This document shows, in pieces, positions 14,917 through 21,199 of a DNA stretch of 38,733 nt (position 1 is its first letter; each line of letters starts with the position of its first letter). Source of the stretch: a virus. The translations under genes were made by a program, and so were the position numbers. The notes beneath the pieces are model-generated. The model was not told where the DNA came from, ran no database searches, and saw nothing but the letters and a program-made list of their open reading frames with translations. The DNA lies in the IMG/VR virus record IMGVR_UViG_3300006176_000007, positions 1 to 38,733 of that record. One strand, given 5' to 3'.

Positions 14917-14946
14917 GATTCGCTCTTGGACCGGACGATCCTCGAT

Positions 14947-15117
14947 CTATGGGTCCCGCCTCGTCACTCCGATGGGGACGGCGACATCGCCCAGGGCGAG
15001 CCCGATGGCCATGAGCATGAGACCGCAGTAGAGGTAGGTGCCGTCGAGCGCCGTGGTGAAGAACTCCAGGGCGAAGATGACGGCGGCGGCCAGAAGGCAC
15101 AGCAGCCCGATTCTCAT
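14947..15117 (-). CDS. 56-residue protein with two membrane segments
   Basis: ATG 15117 directly follows the upstream TGA (TGAATG). Two hydrophobic stretches are visible: IGLLCLLAAAVIFALEFF (residues 3-20) and CGLMLMAIGLALGDVAVPIG (31-50), with a short polar loop and a charged C-terminus (VTRRDP). It could be a holin-like or envelope protein. It is far from the plus-strand lysis genes and ends its own operon, so the role is open. Confidence 0.68.
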   Translation of the reverse strand: MRIGLLCLLAAAVIFALEFFTTALDGTYLYCGLMLMAIGLALGDVAVPIGVTRRDP

Positions 15118-15423
15118 TCACCCACCTCCGATGGCTTCGGCCTTGGCGATCTGGGTCTCGGCCCAGTCGCACCAGGAGCGGATCCCGGCGATGGAGCGCT
15201 TGGTCTCCACCAGGAACGAGAGGGCGGCGGGGTGAAGCGGATAGCCCGCCAGGGTGGGCTGCCCGGCCGACACGGCGGCGTCGACCTCACGGCGGTCGTG
15301 GAAGCCGTCACGGGGGATGACGGCGGTGGCCACGGGTGGATCGGTGGCCCAACCGGCGGGCACGGACTCCACCGTCTGCTCGACGGCCACACCGCCGGCG
15401 GCGGTGGTGACGGGCTCGCCCAT
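15118..15423 (-). CDS. 101-residue protein, unknown
   Basis: ATG 15423 overlaps the previous stop as TAATG. The N-terminal 40 residues are Ala/Val/Pro-rich. The rest (VSAGQPTLAGYPLHPAALSF, then KRSIAGIRSWCDWAETQIAK) looks like a small helical domain. No transmembrane segment or known motif. It is between two membrane-protein genes. Confidence 0.62.
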   Translation of the reverse strand: MGEPVTTAAGGVAVEQTVESVPAGWATDPPVATAVIPRDGFHDRREVDAAVSAGQPTLAGYPLHPAALSFLVETKRSIAGIRSWCDWAETQIAKAEAIGGG

Positions 15424-15968
15424 TACGCCTGCGGCGTGAAGACGACCGTGGCGGCGGACGAGGCCGAGGCGGTGGTGTTGACGACCAGCGGGCCGCCGAA
15501 GTCGGTGAGGGCCACGCCGTTCACGTTGGCCTGCATCTCGATGGTGGTGGAACCGTCCACATTCAGGCCGGTGACGGTGATGGTGGTCTGGTCGGCCGAC
15601 AGCGCAGCGGCGCACACGGTCCCGTCGGCCACGGTGATGGTGGCGCCGGGGTCGAAGGAGTCGCCGGGGATGATGGTGCCGCTGGCGTCACCGACGGACA
15701 CGCCGACGACAGAAGAGTCGGTCCCGGTGATGGAGATGGAGACCTCGGTGGGGGTGGGCGGGACGGTCATGGGTTCTCCTGTGCTGTCGAGAGGGGTGAA
15801 GACAATGGTAGCGGGACCCCGGAACAAACGGAGGATTAGGACGAGGATGTGGCGGATCTCCCGCAGCAGATGGTCGAGCTCGCTCAGGATGTCGCCCTTC
15901 AATTTCAGCCGCTCGCTGCGAAGCGTCTCCTCGGCCAGCCGCTCGATCGGGTGCTTGCGGGGGCTCAC
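15423..15968 (-). CDS. 181-residue protein: helical N-terminus and Ig-like beta domain
   Basis: GTG 15968 overlaps the upstream stop as GTGA. Residues 1-50 form a charged amphipathic helix ending in a hydrophobic patch (IRHILVLILRLFRG). Residues 67-181 are a Thr/Val/Ala beta domain (VSISITGTDSSVVGVSVGDA, TVTGLNVDGSTTIEMQAN) of bacterial Ig-like character. An internal ATG at 15770, preceded by a strong AGGAG, could give the 115-residue beta domain alone. Either one gene with two starts or a fusion of two genes. Confidence 0.6.
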   Translation of the reverse strand: MSPRKHPIERLAEETLRSERLKLKGDILSELDHLLREIRHILVLILRLFRGPATIVFTPLDSTGEPMTVPPTPTEVSISITGTDSSVVGVSVGDASGTIIPGDSFDPGATITVADGTVCAAALSADQTTITVTGLNVDGSTTIEMQANVNGVALTDFGGPLVVNTTASASSAATVVFTPQA

Positions 15969-16192
15969 TTCTGGGCGCCGGTGGTGACCGACTTGGTGCC
16001 CGTCGTCCCGGTGGTGGTCGTGGTGGTACCGCCGAGCACGTTCCCGGCGATGACCCCCGAGCCCACCAGGATGGCCACCAGGATGGTCTGCACGTCGGTG
16101 CCGGGCAGGATGTTCTCGATGGCGAGCACGCTCACGGCGGCGATGGCGGCCAGAGCGATGGTCACATGGAGCACGACGGTCTGCCAGGTCAT
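15965..16192 (-). CDS. 75-residue membrane protein, holin-like
   Basis: ATG 16192 with AGGAT nine bases upstream. Two transmembrane segments: VVLHVTIALAAIAAVSVLAI (residues 6-25) and TILVAILVGSGVIAGNVLGG (36-55). They are joined by a short loop and followed by a Thr/Gly-rich tail (TTTTTTGTTGTKS). Size and topology suit a class II holin or small envelope protein. There is a competing pair of membrane proteins beside the endolysin candidate, so I leave the function open. Confidence 0.65.
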   Translation of the reverse strand: MTWQTVVLHVTIALAAIAAVSVLAIENILPGTDVQTILVAILVGSGVIAGNVLGGTTTTTTGTTGTKSVTTGAQK

Positions 16193-16206
16193 GGCCGGAT
16201 CCTACG

Positions 16207-16548
16207 TCAGGTGAAACGGATGCCGACGGACACCGAACCCCCGGCGGTGATGGTGAAGGTGGCGGGCACGTTCGGGGTGATGGTGTCGAAACACCAGTAG
16301 GTGGGCGTGCGGGGGTTGATGTAGCCGAGGGACCCGAGCTGCAGGGTGACGGTGCCGCCCGAGGGGGGGATGACCCACACGCCGCCGGCGCCGGGGGGCA
16401 CGGTGACGGTGTTCGACCCGCTCGAGAGTCCCACCACGGTGTCCCACTCGGTAGCGGTGAAGCTGAAGGTGAACGGCCCCAGCCGGTTCTGGCCCTGGTT
16501 CGGCAGCCCCGTCTGGAGCCCCTGCACCGTGAAGGTCCCGTTGGCCAC
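16207..16548 (-). CDS. 113-residue beta-rich protein, unknown
   Basis: First gene of its operon, from GTG 16548, six bases below TAGGCT (a -10-like hexamer), so possibly leaderless. The sequence is almost uncharged and beta-prone: FTVQGLQTGLPNQGQ, FSFTATEWDTVVGLSSGSN, then VTVPPGAGGVWVIPPSGGTV. It may be a small virion or surface beta-sandwich protein. No family recognised. Confidence 0.62.
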   Translation of the reverse strand: MANGTFTVQGLQTGLPNQGQNRLGPFTFSFTATEWDTVVGLSSGSNTVTVPPGAGGVWVIPPSGGTVTLQLGSLGYINPRTPTYWCFDTITPNVPATFTITAGGSVSVGIRFT

Positions 16549-16554
16549 GACGGA

Positions 16555-16560
16555 AGCCTA
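16555..16560 (-). promoter_or_regulatory. -10-like hexamer for a leaderless start at 16548
   Basis: TAGGCT on the minus strand lies six bases from GTG 16548. No convincing -35 is seen; the -35 region falls in the hairpin at 16572-16589. Confidence 0.35.
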
Positions 16561-16571
16561 GACGTCGGAGC

Positions 16572-16589
16572 GACCCCCCGAAGGGGGTC
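16572..16589. other. GACCCCC hairpin with TTCG/CGAA tetraloop
   Basis: GACCCCC (16572-16578) pairs with GGGGGTC (16583-16589). Read on the minus strand the loop is TTCG, a very stable RNA tetraloop; no U-run follows on either strand. It may insulate the divergent region or structure an RNA. A related 9-base complement (GTCTACTCC near 16587 and GGAGTAGAC near 16833) could fold the region further. Confidence 0.4.
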
Positions 16590-16638
16590 TACTCCAAAGC
16601 CCGCACCCGTGACGGAGTGAAGACGGGCAATTCTGGTC

Positions 16639-16707
16639 TGCTACGACCGATTGCATCTTGACACGCCACCCCCGGTGGGTGCAAGGTTTCTTTCATGCTA
16701 CGACCGA
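16639..16707. repeat. 12-bp direct repeats TGCTACGACCGA
   Basis: Identical copies at 16639-16650 and 16696-16707 bracket a TTGACA box and the operator-like GCAAGGTTTCTTTC (16681-16694). They could be protein-binding sites of the control region. Confidence 0.5.
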
Positions 16708-17051
16708 ATCCGGTCCCGTGAGGACCCGCTGGTAGGCCCGAAGCACAGGCCGGAGGCGGCAGGACCCGGGCCGGGTCCGCAGTCCCCTTCGGTGCGGTGC
16801 CATCTCGAGACCCCCACTCCTCCAGCGGGCAACCTGGAGTAGACCGCCTAGCCCACCGGTACGTCCCCCGTCGCAGGGCAGCAGCCCTTGAGCGCTCGGG
16901 AGCGAACGTGCCGGGACGGGCTCCGGCGATAGACGCAAGGCGGAGCCATACCCTTGCGTTCACAAGCGGTGAAGATGCGGGCCAGAAAATGGTCGAGGAT
17001 GATCGGGGAGAGCCAACTCACCGACCAGTGATGGTTCTCTCCCGATACGCA

Positions 17052-17125
17052 GGTAAAAATTCCTGAGGTCGGGTGTTGAAGCTTCAACAGCCTTATCCAC
17101 AGGCCTGAGAGGGCCAAAAAGGCCC
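17052..17125. other. Candidate replication origin with DnaA box
   Basis: A short AT-rich stretch (GGTAAAAATTCC, from 17052) is followed by the 14-bp palindrome GTTGAAGCTTCAAC (17075-17088). Then come TTATCCACA (17093-17101, a perfect DnaA box) and a GGGCC-AAAAA-GGCCC hairpin (17111-17125). With no replication initiator gene recognised, use of host DnaA here is plausible but unproven. Confidence 0.4.
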
Positions 17126-17452
17126 CCTGACCAGGGCTTATGGGGTGGCAACACCGGAACCCCCGGTTGATCTCGACGGACCTTGCGAGGACCCCGGCCC
17201 CCCCCACCCACACGACAGGGCCTGTGCGGTGCACACGACAACGACAACGATCGATTGTCACGATGCGAGCAGAGTCAAGGTCAACAGCCCTGCCGCCCCT
17301 CCGCTTCGCTCCGGGTTGCCGTCAAGGCAGGTGCGGTACGCCGGTGCAGTGCAGCACGTCGGTGGATTGCTCTGGAGTCACAGACAAGATCAAAGGCAAG
17401 AGTCAACCACTACCTGGTTGCGGGTTTCATCGGCGTTCCACTCACTAGAGGC

Positions 17453-17481
17453 TTGACACTGCCGCAAGGAACCTTGACAAT
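17453..17481 (+). promoter_or_regulatory. Promoter of the lysis cassette with CAAGGAACCTTG operator
   Basis: TTGACA (17453-17458), a 17-base spacer and GACAAT (17476-17481) form a plausible promoter. A 12-bp palindrome, CAAGGAACCTTG (17465-17476), fills the spacer. A second TTGACA at 17474 gives an alternative -35. The 16 bases CGCAAGGAACCTTGAC match the site at 21 kb exactly (inverted). Confidence 0.55.
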
Positions 17482-17513
17482 GGACAGAGGAACCCCGACG
17501 AAAGGAACCGGAC

Positions 17514-17843
17514 ATGACCACAGAACCTGCGATCAGCCTGGAGGCCGGCTGCGAGATCCTGGCCCAGCTCTTCGACAAATGGGCCGATCAGGCTGCTGCC
17601 AAGCCACGACTCCAAGACCCTAAGTTTGGGGTCTACCGGACCGGTTGCGACGCCACGGCCAGAACCTGGCGGGAGGCGGCCCGCTACCTGCGCAAGACCC
17701 TGGACGAGAGCAGGCCGGTGCCTGGGGACTTCCAGGCGATGACGCTGGCCGAGTCGAACGCCCTGTTCACCTTCACAGGCGAGGAAGAGGGCTTCGAGCA
17801 CGTCGACGAGGACGAGCTGGCCGACCGCCGGGACATCCTGTGA
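17514..17843 (+). CDS. 109-residue protein, first gene of the plus-strand cassette, unknown
   Basis: ATG 17514 has AAAGGAACC upstream. The product is soluble, helical and acidic at the C-terminus (EEEGFEHVDEDELADRR). The middle reads GCDATARTWREAARYLRKTL. No motif or membrane segment recognised. The next gene overlaps its stop as GTGA, so it is translationally coupled to the small membrane proteins; a regulator of lysis is one possibility. Confidence 0.68.
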   Translation: MTTEPAISLEAGCEILAQLFDKWADQAAAKPRLQDPKFGVYRTGCDATARTWREAARYLRKTLDESRPVPGDFQAMTLAESNALFTFTGEEEGFEHVDEDELADRRDIL

Positions 17844-18037
17844 TCACCGGCCTGACCATGACCGCCGCCGTGGGGATGACGCTCACCGCCCTGGCCTACG
17901 CTCCGAGCCCTCCCGTGTGGCTCTGGGTGCCCGCTCTGGCCCTGTGCGCTCTACTGGCCAGGATGTTCCAGATCGGGGCCAGGAAGGACGCCAGGCGCCT
18001 CTCACGGTGGTCTGAGCCCCTGGAGCGGGTGCGGTGA
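17840..18037 (+). CDS. 65-residue membrane protein, holin candidate
   Basis: GTG 17840 overlaps the previous stop (GTGA). One or two hydrophobic stretches: ITGLTMTAAVGMTLTALAYA (residues 2-21) and VWLWVPALALCALLARMF (27-44). They are joined by a Pro/Ser turn and followed by a basic C-terminal tail (GARKDARRLSRWSEPLERV). Short size, two membrane spans, a charged cytoplasmic-type tail and location just upstream of a lysozyme-fold gene fit a holin. Confidence 0.62.
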   Translation: MITGLTMTAAVGMTLTALAYAPSPPVWLWVPALALCALLARMFQIGARKDARRLSRWSEPLERVR

Positions 18038-18132
18038 CCCTGGCTGCCTGGGGTGTGGGCTGCATGTTGTTCGGATACGGAGTAGGGATGTTCGTCACTT
18101 ATCTACTGATGAAGGATCCGTCGCTAGACTGA
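18034..18132 (+). CDS. 32-residue single-span membrane peptide
   Basis: GTG 18034 overlaps the previous stop as GTGA. The peptide (MTLAAWGVGCMLFGYGVGMF, then VTYLLMKDPSLD) is one hydrophobic helix with a short polar end. Beside a holin candidate it may be an antiholin or pore partner. The coupled start is the main evidence, as the ORF is very short. Confidence 0.55.
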   Translation: MTLAAWGVGCMLFGYGVGMFVTYLLMKDPSLD

Positions 18133-18164
18133 ATCCACCCTCGCAGCCGACGTACACCGACGAG

Positions 18165-18185
18165 AGCCCCCTCCGGGGGGCTTTT
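18165..18185 (+). terminator. Rho-independent terminator
   Basis: AGCCCCC (18165-18171) pairs with GGGGGCT (18176-18182), four-base loop, followed by TTTT. The best terminator in the window; it ends the first three plus-strand genes. Confidence 0.75.
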
Positions 18186-18189
18186 GTCG

Positions 18190-18195
18190 TACCAT
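18190..18195 (+). promoter_or_regulatory. -10-like TACCAT for the endolysin candidate
   Basis: TACCAT ends eight bases before GTG 18204, right after the terminator and with no ribosome-binding site between, suggesting a leaderless transcript. No good -35 is visible because the terminator occupies that position. Confidence 0.35.
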
Positions 18196-18203
18196 CGTCA
18201 ATT

Positions 18204-18644
18204 GTGACGACCTACGGTGAATTCGCCAGCCTGATGGCATTGGCCTTCGGTCCGCAGCGCATCGCTTTCACCAAGCAGAACGAACTGGCCATCGTCACCT
18301 GGGCCACCTTCGAAGGGTCGCCGGCGCTGTGCAATCCGCTGGACGACACGCAGCCCATGCCCGGGTCGTGGCCGCTCAAGGGGAATTCTGCTCACGTCCA
18401 GAACTACACGAGCGTGGCCGAGGCGATCGACGCCTACAAGATGACGCTGTCGTTCAACGGTGACGGCTACCCGGCCGTCATGGCGGCCTTTGCCAAGGGG
18501 GACTGCGCCTGTGAGGTCACCGAGGCCATCGCCAACAGCGAGTGGGGTACCTGGTTCCACAACCCGGCCGCCGCCGTGCGGGCCGTCGAGCAGGTGAACG
18601 CCAATTTCAGCGCCTACGCCAACCGGCGCATCAACGGCAGCTAG
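18204..18644 (+). CDS. Lysozyme/transglycosylase-fold protein, endolysin candidate
   Basis: 146 residues from GTG 18204. The pattern NELAIVTWATFEGSPALCNP, LDDTQPMPGS, HVQNYTSVAEAIDAYKMTL and NSEWGTWF matches a lysozyme-like domain that I recall from actinobacteriophage tail and lysis proteins. There a W..EG.GA.NPLNTT block carries the catalytic Glu (here Glu37) and WGT closes the fold. The protein is one domain with no signal peptide or wall-binding part, so it would need a holin. Position after two small membrane proteins supports a lysis role. Its end overlaps the convergent Rad52-like gene by 14 bases. Confidence 0.7.
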   Translation: MTTYGEFASLMALAFGPQRIAFTKQNELAIVTWATFEGSPALCNPLDDTQPMPGSWPLKGNSAHVQNYTSVAEAIDAYKMTLSFNGDGYPAVMAAFAKGDCACEVTEAIANSEWGTWFHNPAAAVRAVEQVNANFSAYANRRINGS

Positions 18645-19173
18645 TCGGACAGGAGTCGTTCCACCAGGGCGAGGCTGGCGCTTCTGGGCTGGCGTTCGTT
18701 GTGCCCTCGTAGATGACCACTCGGCCGAGGCAGGAGTCCTTCGACCCTCCGTTGTAGAGGCTGAGCCCAAACTGGTCGCCGAGGTCCTTGGCGCAGCGCT
18801 TGAGCGCCCCTGAGACAGCCGACTTCATGGCCAGATCGTGGGCGTCAGATCGGCTCGGCTGATTGATGGCGTCGCCCGTCGAGGCATCGTCCTTTACGGT
18901 GACGACGTGGCCTTGGGGGTCACGGATGGTGAGGCGCATATCGCAGCGGTATCCGACCGTCCACCGTGACTTGTTGTCGCCCACGCCTGGCGTCTCGGTC
19001 TCAAAGATGGGCCCCAAGTGGATGATCTCCTTGTCCCAACCCTCAAAACCAAAGATGTGGGTGAGAAACGCTATGACGTCCCAGGCCTCCAGGTAGGCGT
19101 TGCCCTGGGTCTGTTGCACCCGGGTCGTCTGGATGGGCTTGAGCAGAGCATCCCGCTGGATCTGAGTCAGCAC
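18631..19173 (-). CDS. Rad52-type single-strand annealing protein
   Basis: 180 residues from GTG 19173, with GGAGGAG upstream inside the preceding gene's end. Characteristic Rad52/22 text: YLEAWDVIAFLTHIFGFEGW near residues 27-46, RWTVGYRCDMRLTIRDPQGH, then KDDASTGDAI, SDAHDLAMKSAVSGALKRCA and LGDQFGLSLYNGG near 140. This is the DNA-binding annealing domain without a long C-terminal tail. It would anneal complementary strands during phage recombination or concatemer formation. It pairs with the nuclease at 20223-21152 in the same operon, a usual exonuclease/annealing module. Confidence 0.85.
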   Translation of the reverse strand: MLTQIQRDALLKPIQTTRVQQTQGNAYLEAWDVIAFLTHIFGFEGWDKEIIHLGPIFETETPGVGDNKSRWTVGYRCDMRLTIRDPQGHVVTVKDDASTGDAINQPSRSDAHDLAMKSAVSGALKRCAKDLGDQFGLSLYNGGSKDSCLGRVVIYEGTTNASPEAPASPWWNDSCPTSCR

Positions 19174-19928
19174 AGCTCCTCCACGATAAGGCGCTTGAGC
19201 GAGGCGATCTTGTCGCCCTCACGCTGGACCGGCTCGAATAGCGCCACGACCCACCAGCGATCACCCTTCCACTGGCTCGGCGACGTAGTGCCGTGGAGAG
19301 CGTTGGCTGTACAGATCTGGAGCGGTCCCGGGATCTCCTGGAGGAGCCCCGGGCGGGCAGGTTCTCCCTTTCGACCACCGTTGGTCGGGTGGCCGTCCTT
19401 GTCGGAACGCCACAGAGCGAGGACGAGATCCTGGTCCGTCGGCACGTTGGGATGGCTCTTGAACGCGTCCGCCAGGAGTTCGCCGGAGCCGGAGCCGTCG
19501 CCGTAGCCGGAGCCGTCGCCGTAGCCGTAGCCGTAGCCGGAGCCGTCGCCGGAGCCGTCGCCGGAGCCGTCGCCGTCGCCGTCGCCGTAGCCGGAGCCGT
19601 AGCCGGAGCCGTAGCCGGAGCCGTCGCCGGAGCCGTCGCCGTCGCCGTAGCCGGAGCCGTCGCCGTCGCCGTAGCCGGAGCCGTCGCCGGAGCCGTCGCC
19701 GTCGCCGTAGCCGTCGCCGTCGCCGTCGCCGTAGCCGTCGCCGTAGCCGTCGCCGGAGCCGTCGCCGTAGCCGTAGCCGGAGCCGTAGCCGTCGCCGTCG
19801 CCGTCGCCGTAGCCGTCGCCGTAGCCGGAGCCGTCGCCGTAGCCGTCGCCGTAGCCGTCGCCGTAGCCGGAGCCGTCGCCGTCGCCGGAGCCGGGCAGCT
19901 CGCCTACGACCAGGGTCGACTCTGCCAT
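19167..19928 (-). CDS. Gly-X dipeptide repeat protein with conserved C-terminal domain
   Basis: 253 residues from ATG 19928 (GGTGAAGG upstream). After 12 residues (MAESTLVVGELP) come about 68 uninterrupted Gly-Asp, Gly-Ser or Gly-Tyr dipeptides (residues 13-149). A globular end of about 105 residues follows: KSHPNVPTDQDLVLALW, ANALHGTTSPSQWKGDRWWV and VALFEPVQREGDKIASLKRL. I recall that C-terminal pattern after similar GYGDGSG repeats in other phage genomes. Its function is unknown. It is located between a DUF6948-like gene and the Rad52-like gene, in the recombination operon. Confidence 0.75.
   Translation of the reverse strand: MAESTLVVGELPGSGDGDGSGYGDGYGDGYGDGSGYGDGYGDGDGDGYGSGYGYGDGSGDGYGDGYGDGDGDGYGDGDGSGDGSGYGDGDGSGYGDGDGSGDGSGYGSGYGSGYGDGDGDGSGDGSGDGSGYGYGYGDGSGYGDGSGSGELLADAFKSHPNVPTDQDLVLALWRSDKDGHPTNGGRKGEPARPGLLQEIPGPLQICTANALHGTTSPSQWKGDRWWVVALFEPVQREGDKIASLKRLIVEELC
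19482..19892 (-). repeat. Hexanucleotide-type tandem repeat encoding (Gly-Asp/Ser/Tyr)n
   Basis: About 68 units of GGC followed by GAC, TCC or TAC on the minus strand, with no other codon used. The three unit types are shuffled rather than periodic, with some higher-order blocks. The region is prone to slippage and likely varies in length between isolates. It is not a CRISPR array: there are no spacers. Confidence 0.9.
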
Positions 19929-20200
19929 GCCTTCACCGCCTCTTCTGTCGCATCCATGACCGAAGTCACTGACTGGAGAACGATGCGAGGAACACTGGGG
20001 GTGACCTTCGCTCCCTTCGTAGGGCCAGTCGACGCCAGCCCGAGGATTCCCTTGGTCGACGTGGGCCAGTAGACGCACATCTGAGCGTCGGTGATGGCCA
20101 GCGTCTTCTCGGTGTCGACCTGGCCGTCGAGGAACCCGAAGAACACGCCTCGGTGCTCCGTGGTCACAACGACAGGACGGAGCTTCTGCTTCGTTGGCAT
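19904..20200 (-). CDS. Conserved phage protein, DUF6948-like
   Basis: 98 residues from ATG 20200, with AAGGAG upstream. Features: LRPVVVTTEHRGVFFGFLDG, KTLAITDAQMCVYWPTSTKG, then LGLASTGPTKGAKVTPSVPR and a C-terminal SVTSVMDATEEAVKAW ending in PWS. I associate the RGVF.G...A....YW...G..GLA..GP series with DUF6948 phage proteins; the family number is recalled, not checked. A small beta domain of unknown role, next to recombination genes. Confidence 0.75.
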   Translation of the reverse strand: MPTKQKLRPVVVTTEHRGVFFGFLDGQVDTEKTLAITDAQMCVYWPTSTKGILGLASTGPTKGAKVTPSVPRIVLQSVTSVMDATEEAVKAWQSRPWS

Positions 20201-20222
20201 GTATTTCTCCTTCTCTGGTGGA

Positions 20223-21152
20223 TTATCCGGTCGCTTCGATGAGAGATTCAATTTGGACGATGCCGGGCCCGATGCGCACGCAGGCGTCCCGGCAGCGACA
20301 GTAGGCACAATTCCACTGCTTCGGGACGCCTGTGTCGCTCTGGACGTTCTCGGGAGTGAGGGCGATGGACTCCATCTCGTCGCCCACGGCGATGCGGGGC
20401 GGCAGGACCCCGGCCAGCAGTTCCTTGTCGATCATCTCGGCCCGCTCGAGCTCGGCGGTCGCCCAGGGCATGAACTCGGCCCTGGAGTAGTGCCACTCCC
20501 CGCAGATGCGGTCCAGGTCCGTCATATCGACCTTCTCGGCCAGTTGGATCGATACCGCCTCCATGGAGATCAGGCCGATGATGAGCGTGTCGCAGTCGTT
20601 GGCCACGGCGTTGAGCGCCCCCTGCAGCTTGGCGGCGGCCTTGGGCCCGTGCGGGTGGCCCCGCTGGTAGGCCCTGCGGTTGAGCCCCACGGCCTGGTCG
20701 AAGGCGAAGGCGCCCACCGTCTTCAACTCGAAGCAGATGCGGCCCAGTTCGGTGGCGTCGATCACCCCCACCCAGTCGGCGTGGCCCGCCGCCAGGGCAT
20801 CGTCGGCATCGCCTGTGCGGGCGCAGGACACCCCCAGTTGCGAGGTCTTCTCGGCCGTGCCGCCGTAGGTCTCGATGATGGCCGACTGGACGTGATCGTG
20901 GATGAGCGAGCCCAGCCACATGCGGAATTCCCCCGCCACATCGATCGAGGCAGGGTCCTCGGACTCGGGCAGGATGCGCTCCAGGGCGATGGCCCGGGCG
21001 CACTTCCCGGCGTCGGAGTAGCGCACCAGAGTGGGGAAGGCGGTGTCTCTCCGACCTTGTGCGAATGACTCGGCGGCCACGATCTTGGCCAGCACGCCTG
21101 TGAGCACGGGATTCTGGACCGGATAGTCGGTGGGCTTCGTGTACGAAGGCAT
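20223..21152 (-). CDS. PD-(D/E)XK exonuclease with Fe-S cluster (RecB/Cas4-like)
   Basis: 309 residues from ATG 21152, eight bases below a TATACG -10, so probably leaderless. Nuclease core: HADWVGVIDATELGRICFEL KT gives His124, Asp132, Glu142 and Lys144, followed by the helix KAAAKLQGALNAVA with Lys and Gln. Cys51 (SDAGKCARAIAL) and a C-terminal CAYCRCRDAC group (282, 285, 287, 291) look like the four-Cys iron-sulfur site of Cas4/AddB-type nucleases. In a phage with a Rad52-like partner this is expected to resect DNA ends. First gene of the recombination operon. Confidence 0.82.
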   Translation of the reverse strand: MPSYTKPTDYPVQNPVLTGVLAKIVAAESFAQGRRDTAFPTLVRYSDAGKCARAIALERILPESEDPASIDVAGEFRMWLGSLIHDHVQSAIIETYGGTAEKTSQLGVSCARTGDADDALAAGHADWVGVIDATELGRICFELKTVGAFAFDQAVGLNRRAYQRGHPHGPKAAAKLQGALNAVANDCDTLIIGLISMEAVSIQLAEKVDMTDLDRICGEWHYSRAEFMPWATAELERAEMIDKELLAGVLPPRIAVGDEMESIALTPENVQSDTGVPKQWNCAYCRCRDACVRIGPGIVQIESLIEATG

Positions 21153-21160
21153 GTGTTCAG

Positions 21161-21197
21161 CGTATACAGCCGGTGTGACAGCGGTCAAGGTTCCTTG
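21161..21197 (-). promoter_or_regulatory. Recombination-operon promoter with CAAGGAACCTTG operator
   Basis: On the minus strand the palindrome CGCAAGGAACCTTGAC ends in the -35 TTGACC (21188-21183). A 16-base spacer leads to TATACG (21166-21161), eight bases from ATG 21152. The operator covers the -35. Confidence 0.62.
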
Positions 21198-21199
21198 CG

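Larger units (their letters stand above)
16549..17513. other. Non-coding divergent region, candidate control/origin segment
   Basis: About 965 bases with no open frame that looks like a protein (the longer frames are Arg/Pro/Gly-rich translations of GC-rich DNA). It separates leftward from rightward transcription. It contains a tetraloop hairpin, two 12-base direct repeats, a TTGACA box at 16658, an inverted repeat ACGCAAGG/CCTTGCGT (16933-16940 and 16952-16959), a 14-bp palindrome and a DnaA box (17093). The lysis promoter is at its right end. No tRNA fold was found. Confidence 0.6.

Noticed and set aside
14907-14920. tRNA T-arm-like GGTTCGATTC
   Set aside because: No matching acceptor, D or anticodon stems; it is part of a terminator hairpin.
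16695-16719. Eight-codon ORF after the TTGACA box at 16658
   Set aside because: Too short and without a recognisable -10; kept only as part of the control region.
16848-17261. 137-codon minus frame and overlapping frames in the 16.8-17.5 kb region
   Set aside because: No ribosome-binding site, no protein-like pattern, and mutually overlapping frames of similar length; treated as non-coding.
19482-19892. CRISPR array
   Set aside because: Six-base units with no spacers; a protein-coding tandem repeat explains it.
19293-20072. Plus-strand frame with Ala-Val repeats
   Set aside because: It is the complementary read of the Gly-X repeat; the minus frame has a ribosome-binding site and a conserved C-terminal domain.
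20223-21152. CRISPR Cas4
   Set aside because: The four-Cys nuclease layout is Cas4-like, but no other cas gene or array exists; a phage recombination exonuclease is the simpler reading.
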